DNA of 64,000 bases from NCBI RefSeq assembly GCF_028550415.1, contig NZ_JAQQKX010000008.1:62001-126000 (forward strand), read 5' to 3'. The position numbers and the translations under genes are program-made. The notes under the pieces were generated by a model that saw nothing but the letters and a program-made list of their open reading frames with translations, was not told the origin of the DNA and searched no databases. This document shows, in pieces, positions 45,410 to 54,578 of this stretch (positions are counted from its first letter, which is position 1; the number at the start of each line of letters is the position of its first letter). This DNA comes from Asticcacaulis aquaticus (GTDB taxonomy: Bacteria > Pseudomonadota > Alphaproteobacteria > Caulobacterales > Caulobacteraceae).

Positions 45410-46495
45410 CTATTCGCTCAGTTGAATCGCTTCAAGTCCGGGCAGGACCAAATCCGGTGACGACATCGCCATCACCTTGAACAAGTCACCCATTTCATCC
45501 GCCGCAATCAACCGGTGGACCTGACGGGCCAGCTTGTCCGTCTGCGCCGGGTTCTTTGCGCGCAGGGCCTCGAAGCGCTCGATAATCCCCAGTCGTTGCA
45601 GGAAAACGCCCTGCGGCGTGATCTGGCTCACCGTCAAGCCCATATTCAGCGCCGTCACCGCCAGCGCCGGGAAATCCGCCCACTGCGTCAGGTCGTGCGC
45701 ACCGGGCTTGGCCAGCGGGTCGGTCTTTTCGTGTTTATGCAGCGCCTGAAGCGTATCGCCGGGTTCCGGACGGTCGCGGCCATAATCGATCAGCAAGGCT
45801 GCGCCGGAGGCTTCCTGAAGGAGCGCGCCCAGAGATTCGACGAAGCGGTTCTGCGCGGGCGAGACTTCACACACCTGACCGATCTCGGCCGCAAACGGGG
45901 CTTTGAAATCCTCCGGCGCGGGGACAAGGCCGATGATCAGATTACCGTCGTGCAGGCCGACGCAGCGCTCGAACCAGCCATCGTCGGTCAGTTGAAACTG
46001 CCGCGCGGGCAGGCAATCCAGCACCTCATTGGCGACGACGATCAACGGCGCGTCGGTCGGCAGGTCGTGCAGATGGTCATGATAGAGGATGTCGCCCAGC
46101 TTCTGTGACTGCACGGCGCGCAAGGGTAGGGACGGTTCGACCAAGGCAATCTCGGCGGCGGCCTGAAAGGCAGGCATCAAACGGAAACTGCGCAAAAGAT
46201 CGCTCATCAGCGTGCCGTCGCCGGGGCCGATTTCGACCACACGAACTTTCGCGGGCGCGCCCATGTCCTGCCAGACCTGCATGACCCACAGGCCGATGAG
46301 TTCACCGAACATCTGCGACACCATCGGCGCGGTGATGAAATCGCCGCCTTCGCCCAGCGCCGGACGCGTCGAATAGTAGCCGGCCTGCGGATCGAACAGA
46401 CAGGCCCACATATAGTCGGGAATGGTCAGCGGGCCGTCGAGCCGGATCTGCTCGATCAGTCTATCTTTAAGCCCCACCACCTTAGGCAAGTCCAT
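45410..46495 (-). CDS. MidA/NDUFAF7-family SAM-dependent methyltransferase
   Basis: 361 residues from the ATG at 46495; family DUF185, whose mitochondrial member methylates an arginine in complex I. The N-terminal TIPDYMWACLFDPQAGYY leads into a SAM-binding core with VRVVEIGPGDGTLMSDLLR, and conserved ALVEPSLPLRAVQ and IVVANEVLDCLPARQF. Its first 14 bases overlap the end of lgt, and pgeF follows, so lgt-midA-pgeF form one transcription unit. A substrate in complex I assembly is inferred from the family. Confidence 0.9.
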   Translation of the reverse strand: MDLPKVVGLKDRLIEQIRLDGPLTIPDYMWACLFDPQAGYYSTRPALGEGGDFITAPMVSQMFGELIGLWVMQVWQDMGAPAKVRVVEIGPGDGTLMSDLLRSFRLMPAFQAAAEIALVEPSLPLRAVQSQKLGDILYHDHLHDLPTDAPLIVVANEVLDCLPARQFQLTDDGWFERCVGLHDGNLIIGLVPAPEDFKAPFAAEIGQVCEVSPAQNRFVESLGALLQEASGAALLIDYGRDRPEPGDTLQALHKHEKTDPLAKPGAHDLTQWADFPALAVTALNMGLTVSQITPQGVFLQRLGIIERFEALRAKNPAQTDKLARQVHRLIAADEMGDLFKVMAMSSPDLVLPGLEAIQLSE

Positions 46496-47399
46496 CGGGC
46501 GCTTTCGTTTCCGGCTTTTCAGCAACGGGTTCCGGTTCGACCCACACGCCGGTCGGCTGGGTCTTGCCCTTGAGCGCCCGCCAGATGAACCAGCCGCCGG
46601 CAATGACCATCGGCAGGGACAGGATCATGCCCATGGTGATCGGGCCTTTCAGCCATTCGTACATCTGGGCGTCGGGATTACGCACGGTCTCGACCACGAT
46701 GCGGCTGAGGCCATACCCGGCGATGAACGTGCCCATGATCAGGCCGGGCTGTTTCAGCTTCTTATAGACGTGCGTCAGGGCGAAGATGACCCCGAACAGC
46801 AGCAGGCCTTCGAGCGCGGCCTCATAAAGCTGGCTGGGGTGGCGCGGCAGATAGCCGGCGTAGCAGCGGCCATAGGCATCGACGGCGGTATATTTGTTAC
46901 AGAAGACCATGCCCCACGGTACGTCGGTCGTCCGGCCCCACAGTTCACCATTCACGAAGTTGGCGAGGCGGCCGAAAAACAGGCCGATCGGTGCGGCGAT
47001 CGACAGCATGTCGCCCAGCGTCCACGGGCTGATCTTATGCTTTCGGGCATAAAGCACACCCGCGATACAAACCCCGATAAAGCCGCCGTGGAAGGACATG
47101 CCGCCTTCCCAGACCTTGAAGAATTGTAGGGGATTACGCAGGATCGGCGCCAGATCGTAGAACAGCACATAGCCGATCCGCCCGCCCAGAATGACCCCCA
47201 GCGCCATCCAGATAATCAGGTCTTCGAGGTTCTCGTTCGTCACCGGCGCACGGTTGCCGGGCCACAGGGTTTCGCGCTTAATCAACTTAGTTAGATAGTA
47301 CCAGCCGAGCGCGATCCCCGCCACATAGGCCAGCGCGTACCAGCGCAGCGCCACGGGCCCGATCTGGAAGATGACGGGATTGATATCAGGCAAAGTCAT
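46482..47399 (-). CDS. lgt: Prolipoprotein diacylglyceryl transferase
   Basis: Adds diacylglycerol to the lipobox cysteine of lipoproteins in the inner membrane. 305 residues, seven predicted membrane helices, and the diagnostic signature near GRLANFVNGELWGRTTD (phosphatidylglycerol-binding Arg), plus WEGGMSFHGGFIG and HPSQLYEAALEG. Overlaps the start of midA by 14 bases. The several lipoproteins in this window (for example the phytase and DsbA-like proteins) would be its substrates. Confidence 0.96.
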   Translation of the reverse strand: MTLPDINPVIFQIGPVALRWYALAYVAGIALGWYYLTKLIKRETLWPGNRAPVTNENLEDLIIWMALGVILGGRIGYVLFYDLAPILRNPLQFFKVWEGGMSFHGGFIGVCIAGVLYARKHKISPWTLGDMLSIAAPIGLFFGRLANFVNGELWGRTTDVPWGMVFCNKYTAVDAYGRCYAGYLPRHPSQLYEAALEGLLLFGVIFALTHVYKKLKQPGLIMGTFIAGYGLSRIVVETVRNPDAQMYEWLKGPITMGMILSLPMVIAGGWFIWRALKGKTQPTGVWVEPEPVAEKPETKAPDGLA

Positions 47400-47541
47400 G
47401 CGCGTATAAACCTGTGAACTCTCGGTCCAGACCTAAAGGAATCATCGAAGGGCCGCAAGAATCGTGAAAAACTTTATTTCATCGGTCACAGGGTCTATAG
47501 GACGCGGCTGTGACATCCTTATTAAGACAGGGGTTCTTCCC

Positions 47542-47766
47542 ATGCAGTCGAAAAATCCGTTCCTCGACGAATTCGCCAAGCTGTCGACCAGCGCCATGTC
47601 GCTCGCTCAGGCCGCCGGTGATGAAGCCAAGGCCGCGTTCCGCGCGCAGGGCGACCGTTTTGTCGCCGATATGGACCTCGTGCGTCGCGACGAACTGGAC
47701 GCGCTGAAGGCCGAGATCGCCGAACTGCGGGCCGAAATTGCCGCATTGAAAGGCGGCAATCAGTAA
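47542..47766 (+). CDS. ubiK: UbiK/YqiC-family accessory factor (BMFP domain)
   Basis: 74 residues from the ATG at 47542, giving the standard MQSKNPFLDEFAKL start. UbiK proteins form trimeric coiled coils that help the ubiquinone synthesis complex. The C-terminal half (VRRDELDALKAEIAELRAEIAALKG) is a clear heptad coiled coil. One base separates it from the YbjN gene. Confidence 0.88.
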   Translation: MQSKNPFLDEFAKLSTSAMSLAQAAGDEAKAAFRAQGDRFVADMDLVRRDELDALKAEIAELRAEIAALKGGNQ

Positions 47767-47767
47767 G

Positions 47768-48301
47768 ATGGACTTGCCGCACGCTGATTTCAGCGACCAC
47801 ATGTCCGACCCGCTAGACATGGTCGAGACCATTTTGGGTGACGAAGGCCTGACCTTCGAACGCACGCCGGACGGTGAGGTGGTGTTTGCGCTGGCCGGCG
47901 ACTGGAAGACCTACGACATGTGGTTTTCGTGGCGGCCGGAAGGCGATTGCCTGCAACTGTGCACGGCGCTCGACATCCGCTTCGATCCGCCGAAGGTGCC
48001 GGGCATTTACGAGTTGCTGTCGCTGGTCAATCAGCGCGTCTGGTTCGGTCATTTCGAGGTCTATCAGGACGAACTGCTCAATACCGACGACGGTCAGCCG
48101 GTCGCCGATATCGTCTTTCGGCACACCCTGGTGTCGACGCCGATGGAGCGCCCCGGGCAGATTCAGACCGCCCATATGATCAATTCGGCGGCCGAAGCCG
48201 TCGATCGCTTCTATCCGGCCTTTGATTTCATGCTGCGCGGCGCTAAAACACCGTCTGATGCCATGGCGGCCTGTCTGTTCGAGACGGTCGGCGAGGCCTG
48301 A
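47768..48301 (+). CDS. YbjN-domain protein
   Basis: 177 residues of the YbjN/DUF1790 family, related in fold to type III secretion chaperones. It has the core ETILGDEGLTFERTPDGEVVFALAGDWKTYDMWFSWRPEGDCLQL and VNQRVWFGHFEVYQDE. Soluble. Co-transcribed with ubiK and followed by proC after a family C repeat; ubiK-ybjN-proC order is common in alphaproteobacteria. Function unknown; possibly a stress or motility modulator. Confidence 0.87.
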   Translation: MDLPHADFSDHMSDPLDMVETILGDEGLTFERTPDGEVVFALAGDWKTYDMWFSWRPEGDCLQLCTALDIRFDPPKVPGIYELLSLVNQRVWFGHFEVYQDELLNTDDGQPVADIVFRHTLVSTPMERPGQIQTAHMINSAAEAVDRFYPAFDFMLRGAKTPSDAMAACLFETVGEA

Positions 48302-48307
48302 TTAAAT

Positions 48308-48470
48308 CCCTCCCTGCGAACCGGGGAGGGGGGACCATATTGTGCTCAAAAAGCGAAGCGTTAGCACGCTTCTAAGGGCGGTGAGTGGGGCAAGCCACGC
48401 AAAGAAAGATGCCCCCTCCGTCTGCTCATTTCATTCGCAGCCACCTCCCCCACTAACGCAGGGGAGGATG
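48308..48470. repeat. Family C repeat (163-bp element)
   Basis: Ends: CCCTCCCTGCG ... CCGGGGAGGGGGG at the left, CCACCTCCCCCACTAACGCAG and GGGGAGGATG at the right. GCCCCCTCCGTCTGCTCA is shared with the element at 57845-57988. It fills the gap before proC. Confidence 0.8.
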
Positions 48471-48485
48471 TTCGAGGAGATACCC

Positions 48486-49286
48486 ATGCTGGCGAAACCC
48501 ATTCTTCTGGTCGGTGCGGGGGCGCTGGGCTCGGCGATCCTCAAGGGGATGCGTGTGGCGGGACACGTCGCGCCGCAGGATGTGATCATCCTGGATCTGA
48601 CACCGGGCGAAGAAGCGCAAAAGTATGCCGGTCTCGGCGCGCGGCTTAATCCGGGTCCCGAGGTGTGGTCCGAGGCGTGGACCGTCATTCTAGCGGTCAA
48701 GCCGCAAAGCTGGCGTGGCGCGGCGCAAATTCTCAGCGGTAATCTGAATACAGGCGCGACCCTGGTGTCGGTCATGGCCGGGGTGCGCACGGACGACCTG
48801 TCCGCTGTCTTTGCGCCCCTGAGCGTGGCGCGGGTCATGCCGACGACGGGCGTGGCCACCGGCAAGGGCGTGGCCAGCCTGTTCTCAGGCGACGGCAAGG
48901 CGCTGCAAGCGGCGTCCGACCTGTTTGCGCCCATGGCCTCGACGGTGGTGCTCGATCACGAAGGGCTGATCGATGCGGCGACGGCGGTGTCGGGCTCAGG
49001 CCCGGCCTATGTCTATGCCTTTGCCTCGGCGCTGGAAAGCGCGGGCCTGGCGACGGGTCTGACGCCTGCCGATGCGAAGACTCTGGCGCGGGCGACGCTG
49101 ATTTCGGCGGTCAATCTGCTTGATGCGACCGGCGAAGAACCCGAAGACCTGATCCGGAAGGTGGCCTCGCCCGGCGGCACGACCGAGGCAGCGCTGAAGG
49201 TTCTGCGCAAAGAGGGCAAGGGTCTCGACGAGCTGATCAAGGCTGCGGTTCTAGCCGCACAGAAGCGCTCGCAGGAACTGGGCTGA
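48486..49286 (+). CDS. proC: Pyrroline-5-carboxylate reductase
   Basis: Last step of proline synthesis. 266 residues from the ATG at 48486 (GAGGAGATACCC before it, inside the end of repeat C). NAD(P) loop [24 protein letters not shown], and the C-terminal signature [36 protein letters not shown] plus [15 protein letters not shown]. The start can be confused with upstream frames through the repeat, but the conserved region begins here. Confidence 0.95.
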   Translation: MLAKPILLVGAGALGSAILKGMRVAGHVAPQDVIILDLTPGEEAQKYAGLGARLNPGPEVWSEAWTVILAVKPQSWRGAAQILSGNLNTGATLVSVMAGVRTDDLSAVFAPLSVARVMPTTGVATGKGVASLFSGDGKALQAASDLFAPMASTVVLDHEGLIDAATAVSGSGPAYVYAFASALESAGLATGLTPADAKTLARATLISAVNLLDATGEEPEDLIRKVASPGGTTEAALKVLRKEGKGLDELIKAAVLAAQKRSQELG

Positions 49287-49331
49287 TTTAGATCCGCCGC
49301 ACCCTTTCAGGATTGCGCGTGTTAAGGGGTC

Positions 49332-49355
49332 AAGGGGCCTGAGGCCCCTTGCCTT
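49332..49355. terminator. Hairpin between proC and the phytase gene
   Basis: AAGGGGCCT-g-AGGCCCCTT, nine-base arms, with pyrimidine-rich flanks on the plus strand. It could end both convergent transcripts; related sequence (GTTAAGGGG) also occurs in repeat E. Confidence 0.55.
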
Positions 49356-49358
49356 TGC

Positions 49359-50459
49359 TTACTTAATCTGAAGCTTCGCTTCGATCTCTTTCCAGTCAAC
49401 GATCTTGAAGTTCTGACGGCCTTCGACGACGGAGGGCGCTTCACCCGGCGTGTCCATATCGTCCTGCATGACGACGACGCCCTTGCCATAGGGGCCGACC
49501 GGCCCACCGAGCGCGGCAACGCCATCCGTGCCGGTCACCGCATCGATGCCATTACCCGGAAACACCGAGAAGCGGCCCTGATAGACCGGCGCGCCATCGA
49601 TCCGCCAAACGGCGAAGGCCGAATCGCCCTGCGACGAGGCGATGAGGAAGGTTTTGTCGCCGTCGCGCAGCAGAGTCAGGCCCTCGGCATCGGCTTTCAC
49701 GATTTCCGACGGCAGGCTGACCAGAGCCGTGCGCGCCGAACCGGTGGCCGGGTCGAGGCTATAGATCCAGATGCCGACATTTTCTTCGGCAATATAAAGT
49801 TTCTGGGTCTTGTCATCGACGACGCAGCCTTCGGACTGCGTGCCGACGTTGAAACGGCGGGTCTCGGTGAGGACCGGCTTGCCATCGATGACCTTGGCGG
49901 TCGCCTGAGCCACATCGCCGTTCTTGCCGATCATGACGGTGACGAGATCACCAGTTGTCGTCTTACCGAGGCAAAAGCCGTAAGCCTCCGAGGTCGCCAG
50001 CGGCGCGAAGCCCCAGTCGCTGGTTTTCAGCGTCTTGGTATCCAGCTTGAAGAAGCGCACGCCGTTGCCGACGCGGTCAGAGGCGGCCACAACGACCGGC
50101 AGACCCAGCGCGTCGTTGCGCAGATCGACATTGTTCATCGGTCCGACAGCGAGGAAGTCGTTCACCTTGCCGTCGATCGTATAGCTGTACAGACCGGCCT
50201 TCTTGTCGGTGCCGTAGATAACGACGCGCAACGGGTCGGACGGATCGGCCCAGATTTCCGGATCGTCGGCGGCATCGAGATTGGCCGTGCCGACGGCGAC
50301 GGTTTCCACCGCGGCCAGAACCGGTGTGCCGGTGCCCTGAGTCATCTTCGCCGAGTCGGAAACGAGTTCGGAATGCACGCAGCCGCTGAGAGCGCTGCAA
50401 AGTAAAGCACCAGTGGATGTTGTCACAAAAGCTTTATAAAAATGCCGAAAATCCATCAT
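49359..50459 (-). CDS. Beta-propeller phytase, lipoprotein
   Basis: Releases phosphate from phytate. 366 residues with a lipoprotein signal (CSALSGC, Cys27), so it is anchored in the envelope. The six-bladed beta-propeller phytase signatures are there: DAADDPEIWADPSDP near residue 65, GTDKKAGLYSYTIDGK, NVDLRNDALGLPVVVAA, SEGCVVDDKTQKLYIAEENVGIW and DAEGLTLL. Divergent from a TonB-dependent receptor that may take up inositol phosphates, across a gap with a Pho-box-like sequence. Function is confident, substrate range less so. Confidence 0.92.
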   Translation of the reverse strand: MMDFRHFYKAFVTTSTGALLCSALSGCVHSELVSDSAKMTQGTGTPVLAAVETVAVGTANLDAADDPEIWADPSDPLRVVIYGTDKKAGLYSYTIDGKVNDFLAVGPMNNVDLRNDALGLPVVVAASDRVGNGVRFFKLDTKTLKTSDWGFAPLATSEAYGFCLGKTTTGDLVTVMIGKNGDVAQATAKVIDGKPVLTETRRFNVGTQSEGCVVDDKTQKLYIAEENVGIWIYSLDPATGSARTALVSLPSEIVKADAEGLTLLRDGDKTFLIASSQGDSAFAVWRIDGAPVYQGRFSVFPGNGIDAVTGTDGVAALGGPVGPYGKGVVVMQDDMDTPGEAPSVVEGRQNFKIVDWKEIEAKLQIK

Positions 50460-50585
50460 AAATCCTCATATTTGCCAAATTTGACGCTTCATAGCAATAT
50501 TTTCGGATTTTGCACTTCAATTTGACTGAAATAAAAGTCGATATTTTGGACACAGTGTGTGCAAGGATTAAGATTGTCGCCACAT

Positions 50586-50603
50586 TTGTTATAAAACTGT
50601 CAC
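50586..50603 (+). promoter_or_regulatory. Pho-box-like site upstream of the TonB receptor
   Basis: TTGTTAT-AAAA-CTGTCAC, matching the PhoB consensus CTGTCAT-N4-CTGTCAC with two changes in the first half-site. It is 52 bases upstream of the receptor start codon and about 126 bases from the phytase start. It would place the pair under phosphate control. Confidence 0.6.
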
Positions 50604-50655
50604 GCCCCCTGAGTATCAGCCCGCCTCAAGTTTAACCTGCCTGATGGGGCCACTT

Positions 50656-53373
50656 ATGTTTTCGAAGTTCCGTTCCACCCGCCTGAGCGTTGCCCTGCTG
50701 GCAACGACGGCGCTTGTTTCCGGCACCGCCGCGGTCGCCGCCGATGCCGCTGACGATGTCACCGAAGTGACCGTCGTCTCGCGCCGTCCGCTGGCCGAAT
50801 CCGACGCCGCCGCGCTCAAGGTGCAGCGCAATTCGGACTCGCTGGTCAGCGTCCTGTCGGCCGACGAAGCCGGCAACCTGCCGGACCAGAACATCGCCTT
50901 CGCCATTGGTCGTCTGCCGGGCGTCGGTCTTGAGCGCGACCAGGGCCAGGCCCGCTACGTCAACCTGCGCGGCATGCCGCGCAAGTGGGCGACGATCTCC
51001 TTCGACGGCCTGAGCGTCGTGTCGGCCGAAGGCCGCGACTCGCGCTTCGACAACATCCCCTCGGCCATCGCTTCGCAGGTCATGGTTCAGAAGGCCATCG
51101 TGCCGTCGATGCCGGGCGATACGGTCGCCGGCAATATCGACATCCGCACGCGCCGCGCCTTCGATTACAAGGGCCAGAAGATTTCGGGCAAGCTCGGCAT
51201 CGGCCGCGTCGAACTGGGTGGCGGTGAAGAGATCGACTCGAACCTCGTCTATTCGAACATCTTCATGGGTGGCAAGCTGGGCATCGTGGCTCAGGGCTCC
51301 TACTACCGCCGCAACATGGCGACGGAAAACTGGGAAGTCGATCCGTACCTGACGCAGCGCGCTGCCGCGCCGGGCAAGACCTTCGCCCGCGAGTTCGAGT
51401 ACAAGAACTACCGCCTGACGCGTTATAACTCGTCGGCCTCGCTGCGCGCCGATTACAAGATCGACGAGAACAACACGCTGTTCGCCTCTTCGATCTGGAC
51501 CATCTTCAAGGACGACGAACTGCGCGACAACTGGATCGTCCGTCTCGATCAGGGCACCAACGCCGCGGGCGTCGCCTACAATTCGGACGCCAACTTCACG
51601 GCCGCCGATCCCAAGTTCGGCACGGTCTATGGCGCGCGTCTGAACGCCCGCGTCGATTACCGCGACTCCGAAGAAATCCTTGCCACCAACACGGTCGGCG
51701 GTGAGCACAAGAACTGGTACGGCTACGACGTGTCGTGGCGCCTGAACTATACGGCTGGTCTGAACGGCGCTGACACCCCGGTGACCGCAGCCTTCCAGAG
51801 TCCGTCGACCTTCACCGACCGCCCGACCGCCGTCTATGATTTCCGCAACGGCGAACAGAATATCGTTCGCCTGTACCGCACGACCGGCACGACCTCGGCC
51901 CGTGTTCAGGGCGACCGCGTTCTGGCCGCCGAAGAATTCAACACGCCGCTGCAAACCTTCGGCCGTAGCGCCGGTGGTGAAACGACGCAGGCCTATACGG
52001 CCAAGGTCGATTTCGATCGTCAGAGCGAACTGTTCGGCCTGCCGACCAAGATCGAATTCGGCGGCCTCTACACCAGCCGCAACAAGAAGAACGAGCTGGA
52101 AACCTATACAGCGACCCCGACGACGCTCGCCGCCAAGGGTCTGGCCGTGCCGACCTGGGCGACGCTGGCCATCGACGACCCGTACAAGGGCAAGCAGGTT
52201 CTCGGCTATACCTTCCGCTATACCAACCAGGGCCTGACAAACGGCCTGATGGACAGCTACATCAATACCGGCGCGGCCGTTCGCGACAACGCCGCCTCGA
52301 CGACCAACTACTGGAAGGTCGGCGAAGACCAGATCGCTGCCTATCTGATGGCGACGACGACCTTCGACTGGGGTAACATCGTTTACGGCACCCGCGTCGA
52401 AAAGATCAAGAACGACGGTCAGGCCTATGTGAACTTCAGCGCGACTTCGACGGCGGATTACCGTCTGGTCAGGACCTCCAGCGACGACACGCTGTTTTAC
52501 CCCAGCGCGCACCTGAACTGGAACGTCACGGACAAGCTGAAAGCGCGCTTCTCGCTGAACCGCACCGCGTCGCGTCCAGACTATGACGACCTGCGTCCGA
52601 ACTACACCTATTCGGACTCCAACCAGACAGTGTCGGGCGGCAACCCCAACGCCAAGCCGGAAAAACAGACGGGCTTCGACGCCTATCTCGAATATTACGG
52701 CGAGACGGGCTTCCTGTCGGCGGGCTTCTTCTACAAGGACATTCAGGACGTCCTGTTCAGCCAGGCAGGTACCTTCGGTTCGTCGGTCCTGAATTCGGGC
52801 ACCACGGATCGTTCGAGCTACACCCTGACGACGCTGCGTAACGGCGGCGACGGCAAGCTGTCGGGTGTCGAAATCTTCGCCTCGCAAAGCGCCGAAAAGC
52901 TGGTTGAAGGTCTCGGCTGGCCGGAATGGCTGGGCGGCTTCGGCGTCAAGGCGTCGGCCACCCTGTCGGACTCCGAAGTCACCGTCCCGTCGGTCGGCGG
53001 CGTTCCGGCTCGCAAGGTCTCGCTGCCGGGCACCTCGGACGGCGTTTATAACCTGCAGATGATCTACGAAAAATACGGCCTGACCGTCCGTCTGGCCTAT
53101 CAGTACCGCACGACCTGGATCCAGGACATCGGCACCTATACGCTGGTGGGTGGCGCTGTGGTTCCGACCGACAACGGCGACGTCTACTGGGACGACGATG
53201 AAGAAGTCGATCTGTCGGTCCGCTATCAGGTCAGCAAGAATCTGGAATGGTTCATCGACGGTTCGAACTTGCGCAATCAGGGCGCCCGTCGCTACGGTTC
53301 GGTCTCGACCAACCCGATCGAGTTCGAAAAGTTCGGCCAGCGCTACGTCACCGGCCTGCGTTTCAACTTCTAA
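50656..53373 (+). CDS. TonB-dependent receptor
   Basis: 905 residues from the ATG at 50656 (GGGG before it; ATG 50644 also possible). A signal peptide, then a TonB box around VTEVTVVSRR, a plug domain (LPDQNIAFAIGRLPGVGLERDQGQARYVNLRGM and SAIASQVMVQKAIVPSMPGDTVAGNIDIRTRRAFD), and a 22-strand barrel ending in the aromatic VTGLRFNF. Outer-membrane importer driven by the proton motive force. Next to a divergent phytase, so phytate or inositol phosphate is the likely cargo (inference from context). Confidence 0.92.
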   Translation: MFSKFRSTRLSVALLATTALVSGTAAVAADAADDVTEVTVVSRRPLAESDAAALKVQRNSDSLVSVLSADEAGNLPDQNIAFAIGRLPGVGLERDQGQARYVNLRGMPRKWATISFDGLSVVSAEGRDSRFDNIPSAIASQVMVQKAIVPSMPGDTVAGNIDIRTRRAFDYKGQKISGKLGIGRVELGGGEEIDSNLVYSNIFMGGKLGIVAQGSYYRRNMATENWEVDPYLTQRAAAPGKTFAREFEYKNYRLTRYNSSASLRADYKIDENNTLFASSIWTIFKDDELRDNWIVRLDQGTNAAGVAYNSDANFTAADPKFGTVYGARLNARVDYRDSEEILATNTVGGEHKNWYGYDVSWRLNYTAGLNGADTPVTAAFQSPSTFTDRPTAVYDFRNGEQNIVRLYRTTGTTSARVQGDRVLAAEEFNTPLQTFGRSAGGETTQAYTAKVDFDRQSELFGLPTKIEFGGLYTSRNKKNELETYTATPTTLAAKGLAVPTWATLAIDDPYKGKQVLGYTFRYTNQGLTNGLMDSYINTGAAVRDNAASTTNYWKVGEDQIAAYLMATTTFDWGNIVYGTRVEKIKNDGQAYVNFSATSTADYRLVRTSSDDTLFYPSAHLNWNVTDKLKARFSLNRTASRPDYDDLRPNYTYSDSNQTVSGGNPNAKPEKQTGFDAYLEYYGETGFLSAGFFYKDIQDVLFSQAGTFGSSVLNSGTTDRSSYTLTTLRNGGDGKLSGVEIFASQSAEKLVEGLGWPEWLGGFGVKASATLSDSEVTVPSVGGVPARKVSLPGTSDGVYNLQMIYEKYGLTVRLAYQYRTTWIQDIGTYTLVGGAVVPTDNGDVYWDDDEEVDLSVRYQVSKNLEWFIDGSNLRNQGARRYGSVSTNPIEFEKFGQRYVTGLRFNF

Positions 53374-53425
53374 TTCCGAAGGGTGGGGAGGCCCGGGATA
53401 TCCCGGCCTTGATCCCGGAAAGAAA

Positions 53426-53459
53426 GCGCCTGTCTCCCCACGGAGGCAGGCGCTTTTTT
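53426..53459 (+). terminator. Terminator of the TonB receptor gene
   Basis: The stem GCGCCTG/CAGGCGC with a 14-nt loop, then six T; 53 bases past the stop. Confidence 0.85.
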
Positions 53460-53474
53460 CGTCAGGCCCGATGT

Positions 53475-54368
53475 TTAAGCTTGGCCCGGACGGGTCGTCC
53501 TGGGCTTACGGTTGCGGCGCGCCCACCATACGATGGGCGCGGCGACCAGACCGATCGGCAGCAGGTAACCGAAAACGGTAATCATCACCGTCAGGACCGA
53601 CACGAAATTTGGCCCCAGATTGCCGATGGCGGCGCTGAACGGTGCCCAGGTCCCCTTCAGGGCGACCGCGGATGCCGGTGTATAGGTCAGGGTCAATTGC
53701 GACATGGCCACGCGCTTTTTCATCGTCGCCAGAGACGTCTGCGCCGCATCGATACCGCTCTGGACCTCGGCCAGTTCGCGGCGGATGTCGGCGACCTCGG
53801 TTAACTTGCCCTTATGGGTGCGCAGGGTCTGCTGAAGGTTGTCGCGCAGGGCGATCTGGTTTTTGATATGGGCTTCACGGTCGATCATCGCCACGCTGAG
53901 GTCTTCGGTGGCGATCTGCTGGGTCTCGATCTGGCCACCGACAGCCTTGAGTTCGTTGGTGAGGTTCTTGCGGAACAGGCCGATCCACTGCGGCGTGGCG
54001 CGCAGAACCAGAGTGTGCTGGGCCTGCCCGTATTCGCTGCCCGTTCGTGTGTTGAGCGACAGAACCTGACAGGTGGCCGGACCGGCGACGGTGCAGGCCT
54101 CCTGATGGCCGGTGACCATATCCTGTAGGTTCTTTTCCGGGGCGCTGAGGCCGAAGCTGTAATCATAGGCCAGTTGCGGAATCGACGGGGCTTCGGTCTT
54201 AGGGGCGGAGGGTGCGCCTTCGACCGTCGGGGCGGTATCGGCCATGGCATCGGCGGGCGTGGTTTCTTCGGCCATGGGCGCTTCTTCGGCGGGTTTGGAG
54301 CAGGCGGCCAGAGACATCGACAACAGCAGAACGGCGGCGAGGGCGGACGCAGACTTTTGACGCAACAT
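53475..54368 (-). CDS. DUF4349-family lipoprotein
   Basis: 297 residues from the ATG at 54368. A lipobox (MSLAAC), an acidic low-complexity linker of Glu/Pro/Ala, a domain with IDREAHIKNQIALRDNLQQTLRTHKGKLTEVADIRRELAEVQSGIDAAQTSLATMKKRV, a coiled coil typical of DUF4349, and a C-terminal membrane span (VMITVFGYLLPIGLVAAPIVWW) with basic end. Membrane-bound with the coiled coil probably in the periplasm. Function unknown. Two cysteines (EACTVAGPATCQ) may form a disulfide. A perfect palindrome lies upstream. Confidence 0.85.
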   Translation of the reverse strand: MLRQKSASALAAVLLLSMSLAACSKPAEEAPMAEETTPADAMADTAPTVEGAPSAPKTEAPSIPQLAYDYSFGLSAPEKNLQDMVTGHQEACTVAGPATCQVLSLNTRTGSEYGQAQHTLVLRATPQWIGLFRKNLTNELKAVGGQIETQQIATEDLSVAMIDREAHIKNQIALRDNLQQTLRTHKGKLTEVADIRRELAEVQSGIDAAQTSLATMKKRVAMSQLTLTYTPASAVALKGTWAPFSAAIGNLGPNFVSVLTVMITVFGYLLPIGLVAAPIVWWARRNRKPRTTRPGQA

Positions 54369-54443
54369 GATGAACTCCCCAGTATGAATGATGCAGGTCA
54401 CCTCGACCTGTGCCATCAGTTTCGCGCTGGCATCACGGCATTT

Positions 54444-54479
54444 TCACGACAAAATCACGAAAATGTGATTTTGTCGTGA
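54444..54479. other. Perfect AT-rich palindrome between ohrR and the DUF4349 gene
   Basis: TCACGACAAAATCAC-gaaaat-GTGATTTTGTCGTGA, 15-bp arms and a 6-nt loop, followed on the plus strand by TTTTT. Base composition is far more AT-rich than the neighbours. It is either a terminator for an unannotated plus-strand transcript or an operator of the minus-strand gene that starts 76 bases away. Confidence 0.7.
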
Positions 54480-54578
54480 TTTTTACGTTATTTAAATAAT
54501 AATTTGTATTTAAACGAATTTTCAAAATTAAAAACGCCTAACGCTTTAATCTTCGCGGCAAAATTGTGGTCATAAGGC

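Noticed and set aside
50632-52887. Long open frame antisense to the TonB receptor gene
   Set aside because: It mirrors the codon structure of the sense gene in a GC-rich sequence. The sense frame has a signal peptide, plug and barrel motifs; the antisense product has no recognisable features.
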